Shown: positions 46,924 through 56,040 of the stretch, piece after piece
Layout: each line of letters opens with the position of its first letter
How positions within the stretch are numbered: the stretch's first letter is position 1
Assembly: GCF_035690525.1 (NCBI RefSeq)
Contig: NZ_DASSKM010000135.1
Coordinates: forward strand, 1-64,000
Direction of reading: 5' to 3'
DNA length: 64,000 bases
From: Salinisphaera sp035690525
Lineage (GTDB): Bacteria; Pseudomonadota; Gammaproteobacteria; Nevskiales; Salinisphaeraceae
Made by a program: the position numbers and the translations under genes
The notes under the pieces: generated by a model
Databases searched by the model: none
What the model saw: the letters and a program-made list of their open reading frames with translations, nothing else
What the model was told of the DNA's origin: nothing

Positions 46924-47438
46924 GCCAATCTCAAGACGAGCCCCAAGACGAGTCCGGAGCCGAGCGCGGTTTCGAACTGCAGAATGTCCACTGGTTCTGG
47001 CTGTCCGCGCTGGTCATCGCCGCCGATCAGGTGACCAAGCAATTGGTCGCCAATCATTTCGCGCTCTACGAATCGACGCCGTTGCTGCCTTGGCTCAACC
47101 TCACGCTCGTGCACAACACCGGCGCGGCGTTTTCGATTTTGCGCGGCGCGACGCCGTGGTTGTTCGTCGGCTTGAGCATCGCCGTGGTCGTCGGGATTCT
47201 GGTCTGGATGCGGCGTCATCCGCACGACAGCCGGCTGCTGGCCGCAGCACTCAGCCTGGTGGCCGGCGGCGCGCTCGGCAACGCCATCGACCGGGCGACG
47301 CGCGGCTTCGTCGTGGACTTCGTCGACTTCCATATCGGCGCCTGGCACTACCCGGCGTTCAACATCGCCGACTGTGGGATCTGCGTCGGCGCCGCGCTGA
47401 TCGTGCTCGACATGCTGCTGCCGCGTCGCCGCGCATAG
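46920..47438 (+). CDS. lspA: lipoprotein signal peptidase (signal peptidase II)
   Basis: 172 aa inner-membrane aspartyl protease with four helices. Catalytic Asp residues are in GNAIDRATRG near 120 and FNIADCGI near 147; LVHNTGAAFSIL near 62 is the family block. It cleaves the signal peptide of prolipoproteins after lipidation, upstream of the Lol system encoded at 16.9-18.9 kb. The ATG overlaps the ribF stop. The stop is only 7 bases from the convergent pilE stop. Confidence 0.96.
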   Translation: MSQSQDEPQDESGAERGFELQNVHWFWLSALVIAADQVTKQLVANHFALYESTPLLPWLNLTLVHNTGAAFSILRGATPWLFVGLSIAVVVGILVWMRRHPHDSRLLAAALSLVAGGALGNAIDRATRGFVVDFVDFHIGAWHYPAFNIADCGICVGAALIVLDMLLPRRRA

Positions 47439-47445
47439 CGCCTGG

Positions 47446-47865
47446 CTACCAGCACTCGTCGGAGACGTTGTCGCCCTGGCCCGGCTGCGCGCCGGTCCAG
47501 GCTTTCTTCGCCCCGGTCTGATCGAGCGTGTACGTTCGGCAGGTGTCGTTTTCCTGATCGCCGACGGCCTTGGCCGTGATCGTGTAATTTTGGCTACCGT
47601 TGCTGGATGCGCTGATCGAATAGGCGTCGTTTTCGGTCGTGCCGTTAACGCCCAGATCGGCCAATTCACCCGTATACTGGTGCTTGACCGCGTAGTATTG
47701 CTCCTCGCGGTTGGCGGCCTTCAACAGCGAGCTCTTGGCGTCGACGCGCCGTGCTTCGCGCACCTGGTTCAGATATAGCGGATAAGCGATTGCCGCCAGG
47801 ATGCCGACGATCGCGACCACGATCATCAATTCGATCAGCGTGAAGCCTTTGTTATTTTTTCGCAT
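47446..47865 (-). CDS. pilE: type IV pilin PilE-like minor pilin
   Basis: 139 aa. Short basic leader MRKNNKG, then the prepilin peptidase site G/FTLIELMIVVAIVGILAAIAYP with Glu at position 5 of the mature protein. A spacer helix with REARRVDAKSSLLKAANREEQYY follows, then a small beta domain with two cysteines near the C-terminus (DTCRTYT, SDECW) that probably form the D-loop disulfide. The PilE-type minor pilin is the last gene of the fimT-pilV-pilW-pilX-pilY1-pilE operon and helps prime pilus assembly. Confidence 0.9.
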   Translation of the reverse strand: MRKNNKGFTLIELMIVVAIVGILAAIAYPLYLNQVREARRVDAKSSLLKAANREEQYYAVKHQYTGELADLGVNGTTENDAYSISASSNGSQNYTITAKAVGDQENDTCRTYTLDQTGAKKAWTGAQPGQGDNVSDECW

Positions 47866-47867
47866 GT

Positions 47868-50800
47868 CTAGCGCCTGATTTCGTGCCAGGTACGACGGCC
47901 GTCCGGTTGTCCATCGGTTTTAACGTTGATTTGTGTCGACGACGCGTCGCTTGCCGGCAGTACAACCCGGTCGCCGTCGTTTTCGCGATCGATCATGAAT
48001 GTAGCGGCACCGGGCGCGCCTTGTGTGATTCCGATGCCGGAAACGCCGATCTGGACGGTTTCGCCGTCCACGGTCGCTTCTACCTTATCTTGCTGATTGA
48101 AAAGGTGGTCGCCGTTTAAATCGAACGCCGGAAAACCGGTGCGTCCGCCGGTTGCCGCGTCCAATAACATGAAAAAGCCGCTACCACCCGGAATGCATGG
48201 TTGTGTTTTGGGGATCGTGGTGCTGAGGCTGACCGTGCTGCCTTGCAACCGCAGATCGCTAATGACGAGCTCGCCAGGCGTTAGGTCGAGCACCCAGCCG
48301 CGCTGGCTGTCTTCGTTTGATGGCGGCGGTGGCCGGTGGTCTTCATCGTCGTCATCCTCGTCCTCGTCGTCATCTTCATCCTCATCGTCGTCATGCTTTC
48401 GCGAAGGCTTAGCCTTTGTATTGTCTGTTTGCTGATAGGCGACGGAATTGGCACTGACCACGCGATAAGTGGCGCCATCCACGGACACGTTCTGGAGCAA
48501 GGTCTGCGCGGTCAACTCCTCACGCGTGATCGCGGCCTGCTTGCCGGGCTTGGGTTTTCCCGGTTTGGCCGCGTCGGCCGTGAACACGTCGGGATCCCAA
48601 ATCCCGTATATGCTGTTGTGGACCGATTCGTCCAGGACGGCGTCGTCATTTTCCAGATATTTGCCGGTGCCGAAATAGACCATCACCCCGTAGTCTTTGC
48701 CATAGGGATGGATGCCGACCTGCGGCTGGGTGGTGATCGGCTGGGGATCCCCGTTGGTGTCGGTAGCGGTGAACAGCTTGGTGGCCCGCCATCGCTTGAG
48801 ATCGGAGGAAGTGAGATCGAACTTCCAGAGGTTGCCGTCCAAATCGCCGGCATAGGCGTAGTCGGTGATGAAATCGCCATCCAAGTCGACCGGAAACGGC
48901 GAACTGAGGCCGTCGCCGCCGTTTTTGTGCTTGCCCCCGCCCTTGCAATGGTTGCTATTCCCGGGCCCGTCGTCGGCGGTGATTTTTTCAATGAGATTGC
49001 CGCTCTTGATGCTCACCAGATACAACACGGGGCAACCGTGGTCGCTGTTGTAGCCGTTGCCGAACATTGCCGCCCAGTCACCGTTGTGCAGGCGCACGAT
49101 AGACGGCTTGCCGTAGGTCTTGCCGAGGTCCTCGTCGGTGTATTCCCAGAGCACCGTACCGTCCGGGTCGGATTCGGAGAAATTGGACGGGTCGGTAACA
49201 TCGAGTGCAAAAATGCTGCGTCCGCCGTTGCGCTCGCCGCCGACCAACACCGTATGCCAGGCGCCGTCGAATACCGCGTCGCCCACCACCGGGCTGCCAT
49301 CCACGTAGTATTGGTGGGTATAGCCCGGGTCGGTGAGCTTGGTTAAATTCAGTAGCACGGCGCTCGGCACGTAGGCGAGCTTTTCCCGCCCCGTGTTGGC
49401 GTCGAAGCCATGCAGCATGCCGTCGTTGGCGCCGACGTAGACCATCGGTTCGCGATCGGCGTATTGCTGGGCGAAGCCGGTGCCGTCGGCGGGGTCGCTG
49501 TAGGCGCCGATGGCATTTTCCGGCATTGACTTGTCCGGATATCGCAAATCCTGCCAGTACACGGGATAGCGCACGCGCGTCGGTGCGCCGACGTAGACGG
49601 GCGTCGAGTGGACGATATCGCCGAGAATATTCTTGCGGCGGTCGCGGAATGTGCCGCCGCGGCTTCGTTCTTGGCTGCGGTCGCCGCGGATATAGGCAAT
49701 TTGCGCCCTGTACTTGGCAGTAGAGTCAGTATCAGGAAGCAGATCCGGACGAAACGCGACGGCAATGCTATCGTTCCTTTTGCCGTAGCTTCGAGGGATC
49801 GACGTCAGGATCACGCGGTCGTCCGGGTTCATGTCAGTCAGCAGAGTCGAGGCCTGCCAGATCGGCTCTGCTGTGCTGGCCGTATCGTCCGGTCCGGCTG
49901 GATAGGCGGCAAGCTCACCGCTCCAATGGGCGCTTTTAAAGCTGGCCCGGTAACTCACACTGTCGTTGGACAGGCTGCGACTGTTGGCGGCGATACCGCT
50001 GCCCGAGCCGGGGGTATTGATGATTTTATCCAGCACGGTGGAAAATCTTCGGGCGATTTCCTGCGGCGTGTTGGCGTTGAGCAGTTCGCCGCGGGTATTG
50101 ACGGTGGCGTGCCAGAGATCGTCGATTTGTTCCTTGCCGTAGACGCCGGTGTTCGGTGCGGGCCAAGTCGGCGGATTGCTGTAGGGATCGGCGTTTTTCT
50201 GAGGATAGTTGGGATTATCGTAAAAGACTCCCTGCTGGTTCAGTACTACGCCGTAGGTGACCATGTGTAGATCTTGCTCGCAGTCCAGCGACGGCGGGGG
50301 TTTGGCGGTCTCGCAGGCCACCGGCACGTGTAGCTCATTGCGGGCGGTGCCGTTGGGCGTGGGGCCCAGGTCCTCGTAATAATGCATCGCCACGTCGGCG
50401 ATTGTATTCGCGTAGCCGTCCGGAAACGGCGGGCCGTATTGTTGGGCGGCTCGGCTGTTCTTGTCGGCGTTGCCGATGCCTTGCACGGTGCCGGAGTTGT
50501 AGCCGTCGGTGAACAGGATCGCGAAATTCTGTTGGCAGGGCGAGGTGATGATGCTGCCGTTGGTTTCCAGCTGCTGGCCGAGAAACTTGAGCGCCTGCCG
50601 GTTGGGAGTGCCCCGCACATGTGAGAAATCGATGCCGAGGATCGAATCGACGAACGCGGCGCGTGCGCTGGACGCGTCCAGATCGCGCATTACCAGATTT
50701 TGCTTGCCAGTGATCGCGTTACTGGTTGTACAGGCGCCCGCGCGTGCGCCGCTGATCTTGCCGAAGGCCGCGGCGATGCCGCCGCGCACCGCCAAGTGGC

Positions 50801-51812
50801 GCTTGCGATAATAGGTAAACCAGTTGGCAAAGTTCTGGATGACGTTCTGATATTGCGCGGGCGAAGCGAAATTATCCGGCTTGATTTGATAGCCGATCAG
50901 CGGTTGTCCATCAGGCCCGGAACCCGACAGCGTGTCTCCGATATAGCCGTCGGGTGGTTTTATTTTTTTTTCAGCAGCAGGGTCGAGATAAAACGTGGCC
51001 GGAAAATAGCCAATTGAGGCATATTGATAATAATAACCGCCGTCGGATAGATAATCTAGAAAATTCCCCGAACTCTGCCAGCCATTGCCGTCGTGCAGGT
51101 TGAAGTCGATACCGGCCGGGATGGTCATGCCGGAGACGATCAAGAATTGCCCGAATAGCCCGTCGTTAGTAAACGGATGGCTCGGGCCGTCGAGTTTGGC
51201 CGGGTCTTCCGGGCCCACGCGCCGGGTCAAGTCCGCGTAGTGGCCTCTGAGCTGCGGGTCGAAGTAGGCGTGCTTCGGGTCCGCATCGCTCATATCGGGC
51301 CAGGGCTCGTAGGTTACCGTGGGATTGAAATAAGAGCGGTTGTAGTTGGGCGAGCGGGCAAACGCGAATTTCGGCAGCGGCGGCACGGCGCCGCTGCCGG
51401 GACCGCAATAGATGCGGCGATCGCGCGGGCCGGGATCGCTGTCGTTGCAGCCGTTGGGGAACACGTACTCATAGCTGATTCCGGCGCCGTCGTTGTAGCT
51501 GCCGTCGGCTTGCACGAACCCCCGGTTGTCGTGATCATCCGAAGGCAACCAGTACAAAACACCGTTGTTCGTCGGAAACAGCAACTCGAAATCCATCGAG
51601 CCGGAATCGTCGACCGCGACCATGATGTTGGGTTTGACGTTGGCGCCGGAGAACAGCGGCCGGTCGGCCAGATCCAGAGGTTGCTCATCCTGGGGCTTAG
51701 GTTTGCCCTCGGCTTGAGTGCAGATGCCGATTTGCACGAGGATGACGATCAAAAAGCCGGCTAGCCCGAGCAGGCGCCGGTCCGGTCGGTGAAAACAGGC
51801 TTTGGCGCGCAT
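47868..51812 (-). CDS. pilY1: type IV pilus tip adhesin/assembly factor PilY1
   Basis: 1314 aa. Signal-like helix near 14-32, then a von Willebrand A-like N-terminal domain with the MIDAS start VAVDDSGSMD near 66-75. The C-terminal half is the PilY1 beta-propeller with MVYVGANDGMLHGFDANTG near 785, and a calcium loop in VDLDGDFITDYAYAGDLDGN near 995-1014 (D-x-D-x-D-x-x-x-D pattern). Near 1145-1165 there is a highly acidic Asp/Glu repeat tract (KHDDDEDEDDDEDEDDDDED), encoded by a GAT/GAC/GAG run at 48340-48400. PilY1 sits at the pilus tip and controls extension, adhesion and surface sensing. Cotranscribed with pilX and pilE. Confidence 0.93.
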   Translation of the reverse strand: MRAKACFHRPDRRLLGLAGFLIVILVQIGICTQAEGKPKPQDEQPLDLADRPLFSGANVKPNIMVAVDDSGSMDFELLFPTNNGVLYWLPSDDHDNRGFVQADGSYNDGAGISYEYVFPNGCNDSDPGPRDRRIYCGPGSGAVPPLPKFAFARSPNYNRSYFNPTVTYEPWPDMSDADPKHAYFDPQLRGHYADLTRRVGPEDPAKLDGPSHPFTNDGLFGQFLIVSGMTIPAGIDFNLHDGNGWQSSGNFLDYLSDGGYYYQYASIGYFPATFYLDPAAEKKIKPPDGYIGDTLSGSGPDGQPLIGYQIKPDNFASPAQYQNVIQNFANWFTYYRKRHLAVRGGIAAAFGKISGARAGACTTSNAITGKQNLVMRDLDASSARAAFVDSILGIDFSHVRGTPNRQALKFLGQQLETNGSIITSPCQQNFAILFTDGYNSGTVQGIGNADKNSRAAQQYGPPFPDGYANTIADVAMHYYEDLGPTPNGTARNELHVPVACETAKPPPSLDCEQDLHMVTYGVVLNQQGVFYDNPNYPQKNADPYSNPPTWPAPNTGVYGKEQIDDLWHATVNTRGELLNANTPQEIARRFSTVLDKIINTPGSGSGIAANSRSLSNDSVSYRASFKSAHWSGELAAYPAGPDDTASTAEPIWQASTLLTDMNPDDRVILTSIPRSYGKRNDSIAVAFRPDLLPDTDSTAKYRAQIAYIRGDRSQERSRGGTFRDRRKNILGDIVHSTPVYVGAPTRVRYPVYWQDLRYPDKSMPENAIGAYSDPADGTGFAQQYADREPMVYVGANDGMLHGFDANTGREKLAYVPSAVLLNLTKLTDPGYTHQYYVDGSPVVGDAVFDGAWHTVLVGGERNGGRSIFALDVTDPSNFSESDPDGTVLWEYTDEDLGKTYGKPSIVRLHNGDWAAMFGNGYNSDHGCPVLYLVSIKSGNLIEKITADDGPGNSNHCKGGGKHKNGGDGLSSPFPVDLDGDFITDYAYAGDLDGNLWKFDLTSSDLKRWRATKLFTATDTNGDPQPITTQPQVGIHPYGKDYGVMVYFGTGKYLENDDAVLDESVHNSIYGIWDPDVFTADAAKPGKPKPGKQAAITREELTAQTLLQNVSVDGATYRVVSANSVAYQQTDNTKAKPSRKHDDDEDEDDDEDEDDDDEDHRPPPPSNEDSQRGWVLDLTPGELVISDLRLQGSTVSLSTTIPKTQPCIPGGSGFFMLLDAATGGRTGFPAFDLNGDHLFNQQDKVEATVDGETVQIGVSGIGITQGAPGAATFMIDRENDGDRVVLPASDASSTQINVKTDGQPDGRRTWHEIRR

Positions 51813-52408
51813 CAGTTTTGTTGCTCGTAAATGCTTTGGGTGACCGCGATCGCCGCCGGAGTCGCGCCGTGCGCGCGGGCCGTGATGCGGTAAAAAGCGT
51901 TACCTTCGCCGAGGGCGCAGGTGTCCGGATTTAAATCGCGGCATTGGAATTCCAGTATTTCGACAATGAATTTCGCTGTCGGATCATTTGGTTCAGGGCT
52001 GTATATTTGAATCTTCGAGTCATCAGACCAGAACTCCGGGCTCAGGAACGCGGAAGAAATATCTTTTACCGAACAACCGAACACGGCATTCTCAGCCCAA
52101 ATGCGTAGTCCATCGCGAAATTCGCTCGCGCCTTCGTTTTTCCCTTTCTTGCTGTCCATACAATAGTTAATTTGAAGAAAACGCGGGCCTGACTGGTCGC
52201 GAACCAGGTTCTCGGCGTAACGCAAGCCGGAATCTGCGTTTTGCCTGGCATGCGATTTATTACGCAGGTTCGACGCCATGCGCTCCTGAAGTGTTGAGGA
52301 GTTGATGGCCGAGACAGCAATCAGGGTAATAACCACCAGAAAAATAAGGCTGGTCACAAGAACGAAACCGCGCTGATCGAGCCGTGTTGCAGGATGGGTT
52401 TCAGTCAT
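51812..52408 (-). CDS. pilX: type IV minor pilin PilX
   Basis: 198 aa. N-terminal RGFVLVTSLIFLVVITLIAVSA is the PilX-type hydrophobic helix; the +5 Glu of ordinary pilins is replaced, as usual in the PilX/GspK-like group. SSTLQERMASNLRNKSHARQNADSGLRYAE follows, a strongly conserved block. It is a priming pilin acting with PilV, PilW, FimT and PilY1. The stop codon overlaps the pilY1 start by one base and its ATG overlaps the pilW stop. Confidence 0.9.
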   Translation of the reverse strand: MTETHPATRLDQRGFVLVTSLIFLVVITLIAVSAINSSTLQERMASNLRNKSHARQNADSGLRYAENLVRDQSGPRFLQINYCMDSKKGKNEGASEFRDGLRIWAENAVFGCSVKDISSAFLSPEFWSDDSKIQIYSPEPNDPTAKFIVEILEFQCRDLNPDTCALGEGNAFYRITARAHGATPAAIAVTQSIYEQQN

Positions 52409-53256
52409 GGCAGTACGTTTCTAAGCGCGACCGTTTGATCCAGAAGCAAGCGCGCACGCCGATCGTTGTACGTGTGGCTGGTGCCGTCGAGAAACCGATA
52501 GGTGTGAGCGACGGCGGTGGGCGCTACATTGGCGTCGCTGTGGAGCAGTAGTTGCAGGCGTAGGCTCAGTACGTGGCCCTGGTTTGCCGGGGTTAGCGTG
52601 CTGACATAGCGGTCAACCGAGCGATTGTTATTGGTATCGATGCCATAGCTGATCTTGAAGCGGTCGACGTTATCGACCAAGGATCTCTCGTACTTGATTT
52701 CGCCGTTCGACGAGCCGCCGGTAGGCCTATCGTTGTCTTCATAGATCACGCAATCGAGCGTCATGTCGTTGGGATCGCTCTTATCGAGCACGAGCGCGAA
52801 ATCCGCGCTGGCCGGCCGCGGCTTTTGATTGGGGGAACGGCCACCCGGATAACCGTCTATTTCACTACCCGCGCAATCGTGGACCCCGCCCGCGGCCTGG
52901 AAACGCAGGCGTACACTATCGTCACTATCGCGACCGGCGCCGTGCGAAGCCGCGATGAAGGCACCGCCGGCGATCGCCAAGTCGTCGCCGGCGTCGCCGT
53001 GCGCCGGGAACAAGCGCTCATCGGGTGCATAGAGATTGACGCGATAGCCGGCATGGGCCACGACATTTTCGATCACAAAGCTGACCAGACGGGCGTCCTG
53101 CTGCAATCCAGCCATGCTTTGCTGGACGCCGTAGCTTTGCCGATTGCTGAGCAAAATTTGCAGAATGCCGGCGAGCAACAGCAGCGCGATGACCAGCGTG
53201 ACCATCAATTCGACAAGGCTGAAGCCGCGCTCGGCCGGCAGGGCGCGCGCGCTCAT
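52405..53256 (-). CDS. pilW: type IV minor pilin PilW
   Basis: 283 aa from ATG 53256 (MSARALPAERGFSLVELMVTL). Prepilin cleavage at G/FSLVE with Glu5, hydrophobic helix to near 35, then LLSNRQSYGVQQSMAGLQQDARL, typical of PilW. The large C-terminal domain includes GEIKYERSLVDNVDRFKISYGID. PilW is a structural minor pilin of the tip complex. Overlaps pilV by 4 nt. Confidence 0.9.
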   Translation of the reverse strand: MSARALPAERGFSLVELMVTLVIALLLLAGILQILLSNRQSYGVQQSMAGLQQDARLVSFVIENVVAHAGYRVNLYAPDERLFPAHGDAGDDLAIAGGAFIAASHGAGRDSDDSVRLRFQAAGGVHDCAGSEIDGYPGGRSPNQKPRPASADFALVLDKSDPNDMTLDCVIYEDNDRPTGGSSNGEIKYERSLVDNVDRFKISYGIDTNNNRSVDRYVSTLTPANQGHVLSLRLQLLLHSDANVAPTAVAHTYRFLDGTSHTYNDRRARLLLDQTVALRNVLP

Positions 53257-53798
53257 GGCCGCACCACGGTTTGAAAGCAGCGATTGATGATGCCGTCGCT
53301 CGTGCCGCAGTTGGTGTCGTCGTTGGGAATGGTCGTGCCGTCGGGATTGCGTTCTTGCCAAGTGACCGTGATGACGTATTCGATGCATTCCGTGCCGTCG
53401 TTGCTCGTGCAGGCGACCGTCCCCGAGCCGCCCGGCAGACTCTGATCAAGCCGCTGCTGCCATTCCGCGAAGTCGAAGGCCGCCATTTGCGTAGGGGTAC
53501 AGGAACTGGCGGTACAGTCGGCCGGTGTGCTTTGACCGCTGCCCGCGCCGTTGCCGTCGTCGCGGTCATAGGCGTTCACGGCCGAGCCGGCCGGATTGGC
53601 GCGTATGCGATCGGCCATGCTGTCGGCCGCCAACGTGGCCTGGCTTCGGGCCCTGGAGATTTGCGTACTGACAAGCGCCTCGCTCTGCAGCCCCAGCAGA
53701 CCGAGCAGGCCAATCGAAATGACGATGACCGTCACCAGGACTTCGAGCAGGGTGAAACCGTGCTGGCCGTGTTGGTGGATCGTTTTTGTAGTACTCAT
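53253..53798 (-). CDS. pilV: type IV minor pilin PilV
   Basis: 181 aa from ATG 53798 (MSTTKTIHQHGQ). Cleavage motif G/FTLLEVLVTVIVISIGLLGLLGLQ, the exact PilV pattern. The globular part has several cysteines (DCTASSC, ACTSNDGTEC, NRCFQ) suggesting disulfides. Its TGA lies within the pilW ATG. It joins PilW, PilX, FimT and PilE in initiating pilus assembly. Confidence 0.9.
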   Translation of the reverse strand: MSTTKTIHQHGQHGFTLLEVLVTVIVISIGLLGLLGLQSEALVSTQISRARSQATLAADSMADRIRANPAGSAVNAYDRDDGNGAGSGQSTPADCTASSCTPTQMAAFDFAEWQQRLDQSLPGGSGTVACTSNDGTECIEYVITVTWQERNPDGTTIPNDDTNCGTSDGIINRCFQTVVRP

Positions 53799-53800
53799 GA

Positions 53801-54319
53801 TCAACTCGGCGGTTGATCGTCGGTACGAATACGTCCGCTACCCGAGATCATGATATAGACGTCGGCCGCGTTGGCCGCCGCTGCCGTGAAGTGGCCTATG
53901 CTGCCCATGGCAAAGCCGTTGGCATCGAAGTAGGCGGTATGGGTGATATTCTGATTGCCGGTAATCTGGATCTGCCCGTCCAACGCGCCGTGAACCCGCA
54001 GTACCTGATCGATGGCCGGTGGGTCCGTATTGCTGCTCAGTATCGGCGCATATACGATCCAGCCCTGGCTCCAGTTACCCCGGTTTTCACACGTATTGCC
54101 GTCGGCGCTCGTGCACAGATACACGGACTTACCGCGTGTAATAGCTTGGCTGCGCGCGTAGTTCAGGTCACCCACCAGATCGTTGACCTGGGCGGTTAGC
54201 GCATTGCGCTGCACCAGGCCGCGATAAGATGGAATGGCAATAGTCAGCAGCACCGCCGCTACGGCTAGCGTGACCATCAATTCGAGGAGGGTGAATCCTC
54301 GCGCGCCGGCAACCCCCAT
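53801..54319 (-). CDS. fimT: GspH/FimT-type pseudopilin, first gene of the minor pilin operon
   Basis: 172 aa from ATG 54319 (MGVAGARGFTLLELMVTLAV). Cleavage at G/FTLLE, helix to about 30, then LVGDLNYARSQAITRGKSVYLC, the FimT/GspH signature block, with the cysteine pair TSADGNTCENRG. C-terminal SGSGRIRTDDQPPS is the positively charged FimT tail; in some competent bacteria FimT binds DNA through such a tail. That makes it relevant with comEC also in this window. First gene of the operon; a tRNA-Thr gene lies upstream on the same strand. Confidence 0.88.
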   Translation of the reverse strand: MGVAGARGFTLLELMVTLAVAAVLLTIAIPSYRGLVQRNALTAQVNDLVGDLNYARSQAITRGKSVYLCTSADGNTCENRGNWSQGWIVYAPILSSNTDPPAIDQVLRVHGALDGQIQITGNQNITHTAYFDANGFAMGSIGHFTAAAANAADVYIMISGSGRIRTDDQPPS

Positions 54320-54507
54320 CACTCGCCCCCCAGACGGCTTGTTCGTCTTAACAATATCGGCAGCCAGCCAGTTTTCTTGCGGACTGCGACGAACGCTGTT
54401 ACAGGGCCGATGGACGGTGGCCAACAGTCCGAATGGCGCCCATAAAAAAGCGCCAGCGCGCATATTTGCGTCGCTGGCGCCTATATCTTTTGATTTTAAA
54501 GCACTGT

Positions 54508-54583
54508 TGGTGCCGGGGAGAGGAATCGAACCTCCGACCTACTAATTACGAATCAGTTGCTCTACCGACTGAGCTACCCCGGC
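54508..54583 (-). tRNA. tRNA-Thr (anticodon CGT)
   Basis: Minus-strand cloverleaf: acceptor GCCGGGG/CCCCGGC, D-arm AGCTCAGTCGGTAGAGC, anticodon loop TTCGTAA (anticodon CGT), T-arm GGAGGTTCGATTCCTCT, encoded CCA at 54508-54510. The same strand then runs into the pilin operon about 190 bases later. Confidence 0.95.
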
Positions 54584-54793
54584 GACACGCGCGAGGCGCG
54601 GAGTATAAAGAAAGCGCACGAATCGGACAATGCCCGGTCGCGACGTACCGGCGATGGAATCGTGACCACCGCGCAAGCGCTGGCGGCGCGGGTTGCATGC
54701 CGGCATACTGCACTCGAAAATATCGTAGCGATGCGCTGGATGACGGTGATCCGAAAGTCACCGGCGATTCAGCCAACGCGCCATAGAATTTCA

Positions 54794-54883
54794 GGAGAGG
54801 TGGCAGAGCGGTTGATTGCACCGGTCTTGAAAACCGGCAGGGGTGCAAGCCCCTCGTGGGTTCGAATCCCACCCTCTCCGCCA
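54794..54883 (+). tRNA. tRNA-Ser (anticodon TGA)
   Basis: Plus-strand cloverleaf with acceptor GGAGAGG/CCTCTCC, anticodon loop CTTGAAA (anticodon TGA), a long variable arm (GGGGTGCAAGCCCC) typical of serine tRNAs, T-loop TTCGAAT and encoded CCA. TAGAAT a few bases upstream is a possible -10 box. It precedes the aldolase gene. Confidence 0.95.
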
Positions 54884-54966
54884 TACGACAAGTTGCGCGA
54901 ATCCGTGACGCGGCCGGCGAGAGGCCGCGAACGCACCGTTATCACTACTATGGAGGATGGAGCGCA

Positions 54967-55983
54967 ATGCAGGATCAGATCTTGATCAATACGGCCCGGT
55001 CGTTGATGGCGCCCGGCAAAGGCCTTCTGGCCGCGGACGAGTCGACCGGCACTATCGAGAAGCGGCTTTCCGGTATCGATGTCGAATCCACGGAGCAGAC
55101 GCGGCGGGCTTATCGCAATCTGCTATTCACCGCCGGTGCCGAAGAGTTTATCAGCGGCGTGATTCTGTTCGAGGAAACGCTGTTCCAGAACGCCGATGAC
55201 GGCAGGCCGTTCCCCGAGCTGCTGGCCGCCCTGGGTATGATTCCGGGGATTAAGGTGGATCAGGGCGCGAAGCCGCTAGCCGGCAGCCCGGAAGAAAAGA
55301 TCACCGAAGGCTTGGACGGCCTGCGTGAACGGCTCGTGCGCTACCGCGAGGCCGGCGCGCGGTTCGCGAAATGGCGCGGCGTGATCGATATCGCCGAGGA
55401 TCGGCCGAGCGACTACTGCATCCGCGTCAACGCGCACGCGCTGGCGCGCTATGCCGCGCTGTGTCAGGAAGCCGGCATCGTGCCAATCGTCGAGCCCGAA
55501 GTGCTCATGAATGCCGAGCATTCGATCGCGCGCTGCAAGCAAGTCACCGAAGCGGTGCTCGACGCGGTGTTCGCCGAGCTAAAGGGCCAGCGCGTATTGC
55601 TCGAAGGCATGCTGCTCAAGCCCAACATGGTGGTTTCCGGCAAGTATTGTCCGCAACAGGCCGGTATCGATGAAGTCGCGGAGGCGACGCTGCAGTGTTT
55701 GAACCGCTGCGTTCCGGCGGCGGTGCCGGGCATCGTCTTTCTATCCGGCGGCCAGGACGACGAGGATGCGACGGCCCATCTCGACGCGATGAATCGTCGC
55801 GGGCCGCAGCCGTGGACGCTGTCGTTCTCCTTCGGACGGGCGCTGCAGACGCCGGCGTTGAAGGCATGGCGCGGCCAGGCCGAGAACGCGCCCGCGGCCC
55901 AGCAGGCTTATCTCAGGCGCGCTCGGAACAATAGCGCGGCCGCGCGCGGGGAGTATAGTCCCGATATGGAAGGCGCGGCCTGA
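54967..55983 (+). CDS. fba: class I fructose-bisphosphate aldolase
   Basis: 338 aa from ATG 54967, preceded by GGAGGATGGAGC. Class I (Schiff-base) type: LLAADESTGTIEKRL near 19-33, KWRGVIDI near 136 with a binding Lys, EPEVLMNAEHS near 176-186 (the catalytic Glu), and the Schiff-base lysine in LEGMLLKPNMV near 221. VFLSGGQDDEDA near 262 is the phosphate-binding loop. Splits fructose-1,6-bisphosphate in glycolysis and gluconeogenesis without a metal ion. The eukaryote-like class I enzyme is less common in bacteria than class II. A weak hairpin (56008-56033) follows. Confidence 0.95.
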   Translation: MQDQILINTARSLMAPGKGLLAADESTGTIEKRLSGIDVESTEQTRRAYRNLLFTAGAEEFISGVILFEETLFQNADDGRPFPELLAALGMIPGIKVDQGAKPLAGSPEEKITEGLDGLRERLVRYREAGARFAKWRGVIDIAEDRPSDYCIRVNAHALARYAALCQEAGIVPIVEPEVLMNAEHSIARCKQVTEAVLDAVFAELKGQRVLLEGMLLKPNMVVSGKYCPQQAGIDEVAEATLQCLNRCVPAAVPGIVFLSGGQDDEDATAHLDAMNRRGPQPWTLSFSFGRALQTPALKAWRGQAENAPAAQQAYLRRARNNSAAARGEYSPDMEGAA

Positions 55984-56040
55984 CATCGATGCATCGCGCC
56001 GGCCGCTAGCCCGAACCGTGGGCGGTCCGGGCTTTCCGCC

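Noticed and set aside
52405..54319. Pilin operon considered as type II secretion pseudopilins (gspH-gspK)
   Set aside because: The presence of PilY1 and the PilV/PilW/PilX-specific blocks identify a type IV pilus minor pilin operon.
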